This document shows, piece by piece, positions 47,579-57,281 of a DNA stretch of 64,000 nucleotides. The notes below the pieces were generated by a model that had not been told where the DNA came from, made no database searches, and worked only from the letters and a program-made list of their open reading frames with translations. Every line of letters starts with the position of its first letter. Position 1 is the stretch's first letter. The translations under genes and the position numbers were made by a program. Origin of the DNA: Fidelibacterota bacterium (GTDB lineage Bacteria; Pseudomonadota; Alphaproteobacteria; Rhodospirillales; Rhodospirillaceae); the NCBI GenBank assembly GCA_947475895.1, contig CANJMF010000004.1:166646-230645 (forward strand), written 5' to 3'.

Positions 47579-48457
47579 TTATTTCCGCAGGACCAGCGTG
47601 CTCCAGGGTTTCAGCCGGTAACGGTGGTCAAGGCGTAAGCCCTGCATGCGATAGGCGGTCAGAACCATGGCTTCCTGGCGGGTCAGAAGCCCAGCCAGGA
47701 TCAGGTATCCACCCGGAGCCAGGAGGGTGGATAGATCGGCGGCCATGGCCGCCAAGGGCCGAGCCAGGATGTTGGCGGTAATCAGGCCGTAGGGAGCTGT
47801 GGCCAACACCTGGCGGTTGCCACAGGCGTCGCTGACGGTGGCCTTCACCAGGTCCGTTGCGCCGTTCTTACGGGCGTTGAGCCGCGCCACGCGCACAGCC
47901 TCGGGATCGATATCCACGGCTAGGGCGGGCCGGTGCCAGGCCTTGGCCATGGCAAGCGCAAGAATCGCTGTGCCGCACCCCATGTCGAGGCCACGGGTGA
48001 AGTGGTGGTTTTGCTTACGCAGGCCGTCCAGAGCCAGAAGGCATCCGCGCGTGCTGGCATGTTCACCCGAGCCAAAGGCAGTCGCCGCGTTCAACTTCAA
48101 ACGCAAAGCGCCGGGCGGATAGGGCGGCGGGATGTGATCGCCGTGAATGTAAAAGCGCCCCGCTCTGAGGGGCGGAAAACTGGCGACGCTTTCAGTCAGC
48201 CAATCTTTTTGCGGAATTTTGGCGATGACGAGATCGGGCTCGGGCACATTCAAAAGCTGCGCGGCAAGCAGCACGCGCTCGGCAAGCACGTCACGCGGCG
48301 GCGCGTTAATGAACAACCCTTCGACGGCCCACAGCTTATCTTCTTCCACCTCGTACTGACTGACGATGGTGGTGAGGTCGTTGAAGGCGCGCTCGAACAC
48401 GTCCATGTGTTCGGGCGCCACTATGATCTTGGCGCTCCAGGAAACGGCGTCGGTCAT
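47579..48457 (-). CDS. prmA: ribosomal protein L11 methyltransferase
   Basis: SAM-dependent enzyme methylating ribosomal protein L11, 292 residues. The N-terminal L11-binding domain is followed by AFGSGEHASTRGCLLAL, the SAM motif GLDMGCGTAILALAMAKAW, VDIDPEAVRVARLNARKNG, and the NILARPL motif (TANILARPLAAMAADLSTLL) of N-methyltransferases. It begins one base after the yjfC stop, so it belongs to the same transcript. Loss of prmA is usually tolerated. Confidence 0.93.
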   Translation of the reverse strand: MTDAVSWSAKIIVAPEHMDVFERAFNDLTTIVSQYEVEEDKLWAVEGLFINAPPRDVLAERVLLAAQLLNVPEPDLVIAKIPQKDWLTESVASFPPLRAGRFYIHGDHIPPPYPPGALRLKLNAATAFGSGEHASTRGCLLALDGLRKQNHHFTRGLDMGCGTAILALAMAKAWHRPALAVDIDPEAVRVARLNARKNGATDLVKATVSDACGNRQVLATAPYGLITANILARPLAAMAADLSTLLAPGGYLILAGLLTRQEAMVLTAYRMQGLRLDHRYRLKPWSTLVLRK

Positions 48458-48458
48458 C

Positions 48459-49682
48459 TCAGATCATTACATGTGGAACAAAACGGCTGCGATTCCCGGT
48501 AATCAGATCCCGGTCTTCCCGGATGCCGATACCACGACTGACGCCGTCAATCACCCAACTTCCGATCACGGCGTTAAAACCGTTCGCCGAAGCTAACGGC
48601 GTCTGTGCCTGGTAAATGTACCCTTCCTCGCCATAAGCGCCGGGTTTTGATTCCAGGGGTTCGCCGGCTAAGGCGCCGTCCTCGCCCAAAACCGCGATGG
48701 AGATGTTTGCACCCTCACGGCCCAACAACGGCTTCGCGACAACGTGCGTGCCCGGCGGAAAAGCGCGCCGGTCGGGGAAAGCGGGCAAAAGATTGGGATG
48801 ATCGGGATACAACTCCCACAGCACGGCCAGAATAGCCTTATTAGCCATCACCATTTTCCACGCCGGCTCGATCACCGTAAGGCCGCGACGCTGCACGACG
48901 TGTGCAAGCTGCGCGCCGTAGCGGTCGGCCAGAATCCAATCCCACGGCAGAATTTTAAAAAGCGCCGTGATCGGTGTGTTTTCGGCATCGACGAAGTAAC
49001 CGTCGAGCGAATCATCGCTCGCACCCGCCGGCACAGCCCAACCAATCTCGTTGGCCGGAATGGGTTTGCCGGTGAGGCCAGCCTCCAGGGCAGTATCGAG
49101 CATATAGCGCAGCGTGCCTTCGTCTTCGGCATGCGGCATCACGCATGTGAAGTGGACGGGACCGTTGTCGATTTGTGCGCCGACTTTGGCCCAAGCAGCG
49201 ACCAGACCCTCGTGCAATGAGTTGAATTGATCGCGGTCGGGAAATAATTCCTCGAGCCATGTCCATTGAACAACGGACGCCTCGTAAAGGCTCGTGGGCG
49301 TATCGGCGTTGTATTCGAGAAGTTTCGGGGGCGTATCGCCTCCCGTGAACGCGAGATCGAAGCGGCCGTACAGACTCGCCTGATCCTGGTCGCGCCGACG
49401 CCATGAGTCCTCAATGACCGCAATGGTCGCGGGATCGAAACCGAAATGCGGCAATAGGCCGCGTGAGATGGCGCTCTCGGTGGCCACAATGCACATAGCG
49501 TGAAGTTCGTTCGTCGTCTCTTCCAAGAGATCGACTTCAGCCGCCGTCAGCTGCCAATAGACGCTTTCGTCCCAATAGACGCCGGCCGGATTTTCAGGGC
49601 TCGGTGCAGAATGCCAGTCGAATCCCAACGCCTCGACCTTCTCACGCCAATCGGCGCGCGGTGCAATACTGACGCGCTCCAT
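48459..49682 (-). CDS. yjfC: glutathionylspermidine synthase-like ATP-grasp protein (YjfC/YgiC type)
   Basis: 407-residue ATP-grasp ligase of the glutathionylspermidine synthase family, without the amidase domain of E. coli Gss. Family segments: GVYWDESVYWQLTAAEVDLLE, FDLAFTGGDTPPKLLEYNADTPTSLYEASV, KPLLGREGANI and the C-terminal GSWVIDGVSRGIGIRED. YgiC/YjfC proteins do not make glutathionylspermidine in vitro as far as is known, and the true substrate is open. It is third in the operon yjfL-yjfM-yjfC, three bases after the DUF1190 gene. Confidence 0.9.
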   Translation of the reverse strand: MERVSIAPRADWREKVEALGFDWHSAPSPENPAGVYWDESVYWQLTAAEVDLLEETTNELHAMCIVATESAISRGLLPHFGFDPATIAVIEDSWRRRDQDQASLYGRFDLAFTGGDTPPKLLEYNADTPTSLYEASVVQWTWLEELFPDRDQFNSLHEGLVAAWAKVGAQIDNGPVHFTCVMPHAEDEGTLRYMLDTALEAGLTGKPIPANEIGWAVPAGASDDSLDGYFVDAENTPITALFKILPWDWILADRYGAQLAHVVQRRGLTVIEPAWKMVMANKAILAVLWELYPDHPNLLPAFPDRRAFPPGTHVVAKPLLGREGANISIAVLGEDGALAGEPLESKPGAYGEEGYIYQAQTPLASANGFNAVIGSWVIDGVSRGIGIREDRDLITGNRSRFVPHVMI

Positions 49683-49685
49683 GAA

Positions 49686-50297
49686 TTAGGCGCCGGCGCC
49701 GCCACCGAAGCGGCTGGCACTCGCGCCGAAGCCGCCGCGTGAAGCCGTGCGCATGGGAACCGCTTGCGAGCCCAGCGACGTGGTGCCCGGTGCAACGCGA
49801 CCGACGGTGCCGCCATTCGCATACAGGTAACCATTGCGGTCGGCGTAAACCGGGCGTGCCGTGCCTGCGCTCGCGGTGTTCGTGGTCGCGCCGCCCGCAC
49901 CCGGTGTCGGTCGTGGACCGAGGCCGTAGCCGCCCATACCACCCATTCCGCCGCCCATCATCCGGCCCATCATGAAGCCCATCATCATTGGCATGAACAT
50001 GCCGGTCGATGAGCCGTTGGTGTTCATGACCTGGGTCGTCTGGCACTGCGTGTAACCTGCAGCCTGACATTCCTCCGCCGTAGCGAACTTCGGTGCCTGG
50101 GCTTCGTGTTCTTTCTTCGCGACTTCGAATCCTTCCGCGCACGCAGCGGCGTCTGCGCCAGCATCTTGCGCGCATGCTGCTGCGTCTCCGTAGAGTTTCG
50201 GCTCCTGGTCCATCGACGTTTTGTCGTTGGACAACGCCCAGACTCCGAGCACAGCCGCGCCGCCAAGAAGAAGTGTGACGTAAGCTGATTTACGCAT
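49686..50297 (-). CDS. yjfM: DUF1190 family protein (YjfM/YgiB type)
   Basis: 203 residues. N-terminal hydrophobic segment (SAYVTLLLGGAAVLGVWAL, no lipobox cysteine), then a Cys-containing region (AAACAQDAGADAAACAEGFEVAKKEHEAQAPKFATAEECQAAGYTQC), a Met/Gly-rich stretch (MFMPMMMGFMMGRMMGGGMGG) and a Gly/Ala/Ser-rich tail, all typical of DUF1190. It is anchored or exported to the periplasm. Its constant partners, DUF350 and the ATP-grasp protein, flank it here. The Met-rich run might bind copper or simply be low complexity. Confidence 0.88.
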   Translation of the reverse strand: MRKSAYVTLLLGGAAVLGVWALSNDKTSMDQEPKLYGDAAACAQDAGADAAACAEGFEVAKKEHEAQAPKFATAEECQAAGYTQCQTTQVMNTNGSSTGMFMPMMMGFMMGRMMGGGMGGMGGYGLGPRPTPGAGGATTNTASAGTARPVYADRNGYLYANGGTVGRVAPGTTSLGSQAVPMRTASRGGFGASASRFGGGAGA

Positions 50298-50315
50298 GGA
50301 ATACCTTCACCGTGA

Positions 50316-50708
50316 TTACGTGCTGAGAGCGCCAGCGTTGAGAATGCCCATGGCGATCGAGAGCGCGCCGAGGAGAATGCCGTAGCTCAATTTGTTATCG
50401 TTAATGCCCTTCTTCAAGTCGGGCAGAATGAGAGTCACGAGAAGGAACACGAGAATCTGGCTGACGAGACCGAGCGCGCCCCAAGCAGCAAGCTCCAAAG
50501 CATTGAAGGTGCTGCTCGCGGTGCTGTGCAGCACGATCGCCATACCGATAGCGGTTCCACCCAGACTCACGGCGGCGGCGCTGTTGCCTTCGCGAATGAG
50601 CCGGATCTCATGATAGGGCGTAATTTGGAGATAAATACCGAGCGCGATCCCAAACAGACCAACGGCAGTGCCCAAGAAAACCAGATACAGTGGCAGCGTC
50701 TCGAACAT
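50316..50708 (-). CDS. yjfL: DUF350 family membrane protein (YjfL type)
   Basis: 130-residue protein with four predicted membrane helices (about 5-27, 49-70, 75-97 and 107-127), of the DUF350 family, usually in tandem copies or single as here. The conserved IREGNSAAAVSLGGTAIGMAIVLHS segment is present. It is first in the minus-strand block yjfL-yjfM-yjfC-prmA. Function is unknown; in other bacteria this trio occurs with PspA-like (YjfJ) membrane-stress proteins, none of which is in this window. Confidence 0.88.
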   Translation of the reverse strand: MFETLPLYLVFLGTAVGLFGIALGIYLQITPYHEIRLIREGNSAAAVSLGGTAIGMAIVLHSTASSTFNALELAAWGALGLVSQILVFLLVTLILPDLKKGINDNKLSYGILLGALSIAMGILNAGALST

Positions 50709-50780
50709 TCGGCCTCCCGGCGCAATAACGTTGCATTGTAACGATGCGGGACTGAAACACCACCTTATCAGGCGTTCAGG

Positions 50781-51878
50781 TTATTTCACCGCGAACAAAT
50801 CTTTGTGATCGTGCGGCGGTGCGCGCCAGTACTGTGGCGCTGCCGTGACAGTTGCGCCCAATTCTGCCGCTGCGTGCCACGGCCAGCGCGGATCATAAAG
50901 CACGCCGCGCGCGAGTGCGATGAAATCGGCTTTGCCAGACACGAGAATGTCTTCCGCTTGCTTCGCTTCGGTAATGAGTCCAACCGACATGGTTGTCAGG
51001 CCGGTCGCTTTCTTGATCGCTTCCGCGAACGGAACCTGATAGCCGGGGCCGAGCGCGATTTTCTGCGCGGGAGAAAGCCCGCCCGAGGACACGTCGATCC
51101 AATCGACGCCACGCGCCTTCAGTTCTTGCGCTAGGGCAATTGTCTGTTCCACATCCCAACCGCCTTCAATCCAATCGGAGGCCGACACACGAATACCAAC
51201 CGGCTTATCGCTGGGCACAACGGCACGCACAGCGTCGAATACTTCGAGCGGAAAGCGCATGCGGTTGGCAAGGTTGCCGCCGTATTCGTCGGTGCGCCGG
51301 TTGGTGATGGGCGAGAGAAAAGAGTGCATCAAATATCCGTGTGCGCCGTGAACTTCGACACCGTCCAGCCCCAGGTCCATCGCGCGCTTGGCCGTGGCGG
51401 CGAACGCTTCGCGGATACGAGCGAGTCCCGCGTGATCGAGCGCTGCCGGCGGTGCATCTTGATCGGTTTGCGCAATAGCCGATGGCGCAAACGTTGTCCA
51501 ACCGCCCGCCGCCAGCGGCAATTGAGTGCCGCCTTCCCACGGCACGCGGCACGACGCTTTGCGGCCCGCGTGCGCGATCTGCATCACAATGGCGGTGGTC
51601 GAGTGTTTGCGGATTGCGGCGATCACGGGCTCGAGCGCGGCCTGGTTCTGATCGTTATAGAGACCAAGGTCGCCGGGCGTTATGCGGCCCTGTGGTTCGA
51701 CAGCGGTCGCCTCAATGATGAGCATACCCGCACCCGACAGCGACATCGTGCCGAGATGCATCATGTGCCAGGGCTGGGCAGAGCCTTCCACGGCCGAGTA
51801 TTGGCACATGGGGGAAATGACGACGCGGTTGGGCAAAGTCAGTCCGCGTAATTTCAGGGGCGAGAAAAGAATGCTCAT
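50781..51878 (-). CDS. NADH:flavin oxidoreductase, old yellow enzyme (YqjM type)
   Basis: FMN-dependent ene-reductase, 365 residues, reducing activated C=C bonds with NAD(P)H. YqjM-type features: Cys25 in SPMCQYSA near the flavin, the substrate-binding AHAGRKAS (His), the catalytic region VHGAHGYLMHSFLSPITNRRTDEYGG, and the C-terminal ending QYWR that reaches the partner subunit. It lies 24 bases downstream of uvrD on the same strand. Physiological substrate unknown; such enzymes often serve against electrophiles. Confidence 0.93.
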   Translation of the reverse strand: MSILFSPLKLRGLTLPNRVVISPMCQYSAVEGSAQPWHMMHLGTMSLSGAGMLIIEATAVEPQGRITPGDLGLYNDQNQAALEPVIAAIRKHSTTAIVMQIAHAGRKASCRVPWEGGTQLPLAAGGWTTFAPSAIAQTDQDAPPAALDHAGLARIREAFAATAKRAMDLGLDGVEVHGAHGYLMHSFLSPITNRRTDEYGGNLANRMRFPLEVFDAVRAVVPSDKPVGIRVSASDWIEGGWDVEQTIALAQELKARGVDWIDVSSGGLSPAQKIALGPGYQVPFAEAIKKATGLTTMSVGLITEAKQAEDILVSGKADFIALARGVLYDPRWPWHAAAELGATVTAAPQYWRAPPHDHKDLFAVK

Positions 51879-51902
51879 GGATCAAAACCTGTCAGTTAAA
51901 AA

Positions 51903-54191
51903 TCATGCCGGCTCGACGAAGCTGTCGAGGACCTTCTTCTCGCCGGCCTTGTCGAAAGCAATATCGAGCTTGCTGCCGTCGAGCGCGCGCACGACGCCGT
52001 AACCAAATTTTTGGTGGAACACGCGGTCGCCGACAGCAAAGTCAGTGGTGCAGGTACGTTCGCGGGTGGAATAGGATTCCCCTTCGATGACGGCGACGGG
52101 GCGGCGCCCGCCGGAGCCTGAACGCGAGCTGTTCTCCGACAAGCCCTGCCACGTGCCGTAGCCGGTAGAGATATTGCCGTATAAACCTGGATTGGACTCT
52201 TGCTCCACGGCATCCTTCGGCAATTCCTCAATGAAGCGCGAGGGAATGCTCGCCTGCCACTGGTTATAAATGCGCCGGTTGGCGGCAAAGGAAATGAATA
52301 CATTGTGCCGCGCCCGCGTGATGCCCACATAGGCAAGGCGGCGCTCTTCTTCCAGTGCCTTTTGACCGGATTCATCCAGCGCGCGCCGGTTGGGGAAGAT
52401 GTCTTCCTCCCATCCCGGCAGAAACACCGTATCGAACTCCAACCCCTTGGCGCCGTGCAGCGTCATGACGCTGATGCCGTCGTCGCCCGCATTGGCGTCG
52501 TTTTCCATGACGAGGCTGACGTGCTCGAGAAATCCGCCCAGCGTTTCCCACTCTTGAAGGCCCGAGACGAATTCGCGCAAGTTATCGAGACGGCCGGGCG
52601 CGTCGGGGGCTTTGTCTTTTTGCCACATGTCGATGTAGCCACACTCTTCCAGAACCATTCCGGTCAAATCGGCGGGCGACATCGTGTCCTTCAAACTACG
52701 CCAGCGATCGAAGTCTTGCGCCAGCGCGCGCAACGTTGTGCGTGCTTGCGGACGCAACTCGTCGGTTTCGATCATGGATAACGCGCCCGAGAGCAAGCCG
52801 ATGTTTCGCGCGCGGGAGAGCTGGTGGATTTTCTGAATGGTCGTGTCACCGAGGCCGCGCTTGGGCTTGTTGACGATGCGCTCGAAGGCCAAGTCGTCGT
52901 CGGGTTGGACGATGAGACGCAGGTACGCAATGGCGTCGCGGATTTCCATGCGTTCGTAAAAACGTGGGCCGCCAATCACGCGGTACGGCACACCCGTGGT
53001 AATGAGACGTTCTTCAAACTCCAGCATCTGAAAGCTGGCACGTACGAGGATGGCGATTTGGTTGAGCTTTTGACCGGCGCGCTGGCGGGTTTCAATTTCG
53101 TCGACGACCCAACGGGCTTCTTCGGGGCCATCCCAGACGCCGCGCACACGCAAAGGCGCGCCCTTCTCGCCGCCAACATGGCCTGAGCGCAACGTCTTGC
53201 CGAGGCGTGCTTCGTTGTGGGCGATGAGATGCGAGGCCGCCGCCAAGATCGTAGGTGTCGAACGGTAGTTGCGTTCGAGGCGGACGACTTTCGCGTCGGG
53301 GAAATCCTTCTCGAAGCGCAGGATGTTGCCCACTTCGGCGCCGCGCCAGGAGTAGATCGATTGATCGTCATCGCCGACGCAGCACAAGTTGCGACTGACT
53401 TGGGCGAGCAAACGCAGCCACAAATACTGCGCGACGTTGGAGTCTTGGTACTCGTCCACCAACACGTAACGGAACTGGTTCTGATACTCCGCCAACACAT
53501 GAGGCTGGGTTTGAAACAACGTCAGGCAATGCAACAGCAAGTCGCCGAAGTCGGCGGCGTTCAGCGTCTTCAAGCGGTCTTGATAGGCTTGATATAAGGC
53601 AACCGCGCGACCCGCAGCATACTCGCCGCCTGACTCACCGCCGACTTTGTCCGGCGTCAGGCCTTTATCTTTCCAGCGCTGGATCACGCCCATGAGGCCT
53701 TGCGCGGGCCACTTCTTGGTGTCGACGGCGTCGGCTTCCAAAAGTTGCTTCAACAGCCGCACCTGATCGTCGGCGTCGAGAATGGTGAAATTGGAGCGCA
53801 AGCCAATAAGCTCGCCGTGACGGCGCAAGATGCGCACGCTGAGTGCGTGGAACGTTCCAAGCCAGACGGCTTCGGCGGCGGGACCGACCAGCGCCGTGAC
53901 GCGTTCGCGCATTTCGCGCGCGGCACGGTTGGTGAAGGTCACGGCCAGAATTTGCCACGGCTTCGCGAGGCGGCGCGCGAGGATGTAGCCGACACGCGTC
54001 GTCAAAACGCGGGTCTTGCCGGTGCCGGCACCCGAAAGTACCAGCACGGGGCCTTCGGTAACTTCCACGGCTTCGCGCTGCTCAGGGTTCAGGCCAGCCA
54101 ACCACGGCGGCGGCACATTGACCGCAGGCGCCGTCGTAGCGGGCTGAATCGCCTCGGGTTCGTCGTCAGTTAGCTCGAAGGGATCGGACAT
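51903..54191 (-). CDS. uvrD: DNA helicase II (UvrD/PcrA type)
   Basis: Superfamily 1A 3'-5' helicase, 762 residues, acting in nucleotide excision and mismatch repair. N-terminal LNPEQREAVEV (Q motif), Walker A GAGTGKT (54-60), VDEYQDSNVAQYLWL (DExx box), GDDDQSIYSWRGA, YRSTPTILAAA, VMTLHGAKGLEFDTVFLPGWEE and LAYVGITRARHNV, in the usual order; a C-terminal Tudor-like part (FAVGDRVFHQKFGYGVVRAL) binds partners such as RNA polymerase in PcrA. Complete. It is 13 bases downstream of metF. Confidence 0.95.
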   Translation of the reverse strand: MSDPFELTDDEPEAIQPATTAPAVNVPPPWLAGLNPEQREAVEVTEGPVLVLSGAGTGKTRVLTTRVGYILARRLAKPWQILAVTFTNRAAREMRERVTALVGPAAEAVWLGTFHALSVRILRRHGELIGLRSNFTILDADDQVRLLKQLLEADAVDTKKWPAQGLMGVIQRWKDKGLTPDKVGGESGGEYAAGRAVALYQAYQDRLKTLNAADFGDLLLHCLTLFQTQPHVLAEYQNQFRYVLVDEYQDSNVAQYLWLRLLAQVSRNLCCVGDDDQSIYSWRGAEVGNILRFEKDFPDAKVVRLERNYRSTPTILAAASHLIAHNEARLGKTLRSGHVGGEKGAPLRVRGVWDGPEEARWVVDEIETRQRAGQKLNQIAILVRASFQMLEFEERLITTGVPYRVIGGPRFYERMEIRDAIAYLRLIVQPDDDLAFERIVNKPKRGLGDTTIQKIHQLSRARNIGLLSGALSMIETDELRPQARTTLRALAQDFDRWRSLKDTMSPADLTGMVLEECGYIDMWQKDKAPDAPGRLDNLREFVSGLQEWETLGGFLEHVSLVMENDANAGDDGISVMTLHGAKGLEFDTVFLPGWEEDIFPNRRALDESGQKALEEERRLAYVGITRARHNVFISFAANRRIYNQWQASIPSRFIEELPKDAVEQESNPGLYGNISTGYGTWQGLSENSSRSGSGGRRPVAVIEGESYSTRERTCTTDFAVGDRVFHQKFGYGVVRALDGSKLDIAFDKAGEKKVLDSFVEPA

Positions 54192-54204
54192 GGCCTAGCT
54201 TAAC

Positions 54205-55089
<885 letters not shown>

Positions 55090-55236
55090 TTAGCTTGCGG
55101 GCGCGCACTCAACCCTATTTGCAGGATATGTGTCTAGTTTTTTACGATGCAGCGTGCTACTCCCGCTGACGCGCTGGGAGGCCGTAACGCAATATAAAAT
55201 AGTGATTTTCCAGCGACTTCATAGGGTGCTTTCCTC

Positions 55237-56007
55237 GTGAAAATCGGTTCTACCCTCCGCGTCGTCGGAGTGATTGTTTTCGCAGGCCTCGTTTCGGGCT
55301 GCGCGCATGTGCCGCCGGCGAGCGATCCGGCTGGGCGCGCCGCGTTTTTAGAAAACAACGACCGCCTCGAGCCCATGAACCGCGTGATGTTCAAGATCGA
55401 TCAGGCGGCGGACAAAGCGATCATCCATCCGGTCATCTCGACATACCATCATGTGGTGCCGGACCGGGCGCGCAAAGGCCTGCTGACCTTCAAACATAAC
55501 ATCAGCGAGCCCGTGACGTTCGTTCACAACATCCTACAAGGAAGCCCAGGCGCCGCGGGCCGCACGTTCGCGCGCTTCGTGATGAATTCCACCATCGGCT
55601 TCTTTGGCTTCTTTGACGTAGCTGAAAAAGCCGGCATGCCGTTCCGCTCGGAAGACTTCGGCCAGACGCTGGCGGTTTGGGGCGTGGGCGAAGGCTCATA
55701 CGTTTACGTGCCGTTCCTCGGCCCCACCACAATCCGCGATGGCATCGGCCTTGGTATCGACTCATTCTTTGTCGATCCGATTGCCTGGTATTCCTACAAC
55801 CCGCACAACGCGCAGTGGGTGCAGTGGGCCGAACTGGGCCTTATTTACGTCACAGAAAAAGACGACAACATGGAGGCGCTCGACGAGTTGAGGAAATCCT
55901 CCATCGACTATTATGCGGCGCTGAGATCGGCCTTCCGGCAAATTCGCGCGAGCGAAATTCGCAACGGCGCACCACCGCCGATGGAAGACCTGGATGCGCC
56001 GCAATAG
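55237..56007 (+). CDS. mlaA: MlaA (VacJ) family outer-membrane lipoprotein
   Basis: 256-residue lipoprotein that removes misplaced phospholipids from the outer leaflet of the outer membrane. Signal peptide with lipobox LVSGC (Cys22), then the family blocks ENNDRLEPMNRVMFKIDQAADKAI, FKHNISEPVTFVHNILQG, FVMNSTIGFFGFFDVAEKAG and the end of the ring domain DFGQTLAVWGVGEGSYVYVPFLGPTTIRDGIG. It begins with GTG. mlaC follows after 22 bases. Confidence 0.94.
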   Translation: MKIGSTLRVVGVIVFAGLVSGCAHVPPASDPAGRAAFLENNDRLEPMNRVMFKIDQAADKAIIHPVISTYHHVVPDRARKGLLTFKHNISEPVTFVHNILQGSPGAAGRTFARFVMNSTIGFFGFFDVAEKAGMPFRSEDFGQTLAVWGVGEGSYVYVPFLGPTTIRDGIGLGIDSFFVDPIAWYSYNPHNAQWVQWAELGLIYVTEKDDNMEALDELRKSSIDYYAALRSAFRQIRASEIRNGAPPPMEDLDAPQ

Positions 56008-56029
56008 TTACGTGACGAACAGGAGCTTT

Positions 56030-56635
56030 ATGAACCGCCGTTCCGCTACCTTCCTTTTTGCCGCTGCCGTGTTTGCGCCTTCGTTTGCGTGGGCCGCCGA
56101 AACGGACCCGACGCAGTTCGTGGCCGACTTCGCGCAAAAGGGCATCGTCGATATTTTGGCCGCGAAAGTACCGCAAGCCGAACGCACGCAGCGCTTCCGC
56201 ACGATGTTCAAGGAATACTTTGATCTGCCCGCGATTGGTAAATTCGTGCTGGGCCGCTATTCGCGCAACGTGACGCCTGAAGACCAATCCAAGTTCGATA
56301 GTTTGTTTGAAGACGTGGTTGTTTATACATGGGCGCGCCGCTTCGGCGAATACAACGGCCAGTCATTGAAGGTGAGTTCATCGACGCCGGACGGCGGCGA
56401 CGGCGCCATCGTCAAATCGTCGGTGGTTGATAAAGGCGGCGACAACATCGCTGTGGACTTCCGCCTGCGCAAACGCGCCGAAGGCTATAAGGCCGTGGAC
56501 GTGATCATCGCGGGCGTGAGCATGGCGATCACCTATCGCCAGGAATATACGACGGTCCTCGCGCAAGGTTTTCCGGCCTTGGTCGTGCAGCTGCAGAAGC
56601 AAGTCGACGACTTGAAGAAGCAACAGCCGACTTAA
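56030..56635 (+). CDS. mlaC: MlaC/Ttg2D family phospholipid-binding protein
   Basis: 201-residue periplasmic shuttle carrying phospholipid between MlaA and the inner-membrane Mla transporter. Signal peptide MNRRSATFLFAAAVFAPSFAWA cleaved near AWAAE; mature domain with FKEYFDLPAIGKFVLGRYSRN and GYKAVDVIIAGVSMAITYRQEYTTVL, the family pattern. ATG 56030 has AGGAGC just upstream; the longer frame beginning inside mlaA lacks a site. The ABC transporter genes (mlaFEDB) are not here. It meets the converging GFA gene one base apart. Confidence 0.92.
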   Translation: MNRRSATFLFAAAVFAPSFAWAAETDPTQFVADFAQKGIVDILAAKVPQAERTQRFRTMFKEYFDLPAIGKFVLGRYSRNVTPEDQSKFDSLFEDVVVYTWARRFGEYNGQSLKVSSSTPDGGDGAIVKSSVVDKGGDNIAVDFRLRKRAEGYKAVDVIIAGVSMAITYRQEYTTVLAQGFPALVVQLQKQVDDLKKQQPT

Positions 56636-56636
56636 G

Positions 56637-56984
56637 TTACTTGTCGCGGCCGTTATGCTGAACGGTCTTCAGACTCTTCAACTCCACGTCCTCAAGGCAC
56701 CGCGCATTGATCGCGGCCATGGGATTGCCGTCGGGACCTTTGGCCTCGCCGAACGGCGCGCAACCACACCGCAAACAGAAATGATGTTGGATCATATGCT
56801 TGTTGAATGTGTACGTCGCCATGTGATGCTCGGGTGTGGCGTGGCGCAACTTGTCGCGCGGCACGAACCATAAGAGATAGCCCTTACGACTGCAGATCGA
56901 GCAATTGCATTCCATGACCTGATCGATCTCGCCATCAACCTCAAACGTGATGTCGCCGCAGTGACAGCTGCCTTTGTGAGCCAT
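56637..56984 (-). CDS. GFA family zinc protein
   Basis: 115-residue protein of the glutathione-dependent formaldehyde-activating (GFA) fold. The zinc-binding cysteines are in GSCHCGDITFE, CNCSICSRKG and CLRCGCAPFG. Despite the family name most members are not formaldehyde-activating enzymes, and no other formaldehyde gene is near. I start at ATG 56984, which has AGGAG six bases upstream; a start at 57005 would add seven residues. Confidence 0.88.
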   Translation of the reverse strand: MAHKGSCHCGDITFEVDGEIDQVMECNCSICSRKGYLLWFVPRDKLRHATPEHHMATYTFNKHMIQHHFCLRCGCAPFGEAKGPDGNPMAAINARCLEDVELKSLKTVQHNGRDK

Positions 56985-57281
56985 AAGCCTCTCCTTGGTA
57001 CGCATCCCACGACATAACGCCGCAGTTACAGAAACAACCCCGTCGCGCAGTAAACGCGAGATCGCAAAGTAGAATCAAGTGCTTGCCGGGATTTACCCGA
57101 CAACGCTGCGCGTATTTTTTCGGCCGTTTCCATAAGCATCACAACGCTTTAGAAAAAAGTGAAACAACCCCATGCACGCAGCGGGCGGACATGGGACTGC
57201 TTCTGTTTCGCGTTGACAACGTGGGAAGTTGGTAGCCCTCATCCACGCTGGACAACCTAAGACTTTGGCAACAAGAGGCGC
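56985..57281. other. intergenic region between GFA and AI-2E transporter genes
   Basis: 297 bases, divergent, without a supported gene. A TTGACA at 57213-57218 has no good -10 at the proper distance. A minus-strand frame of about 210 codons crossing into the transporter gene is a shadow of it. I see nothing else here. Confidence 0.5.
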
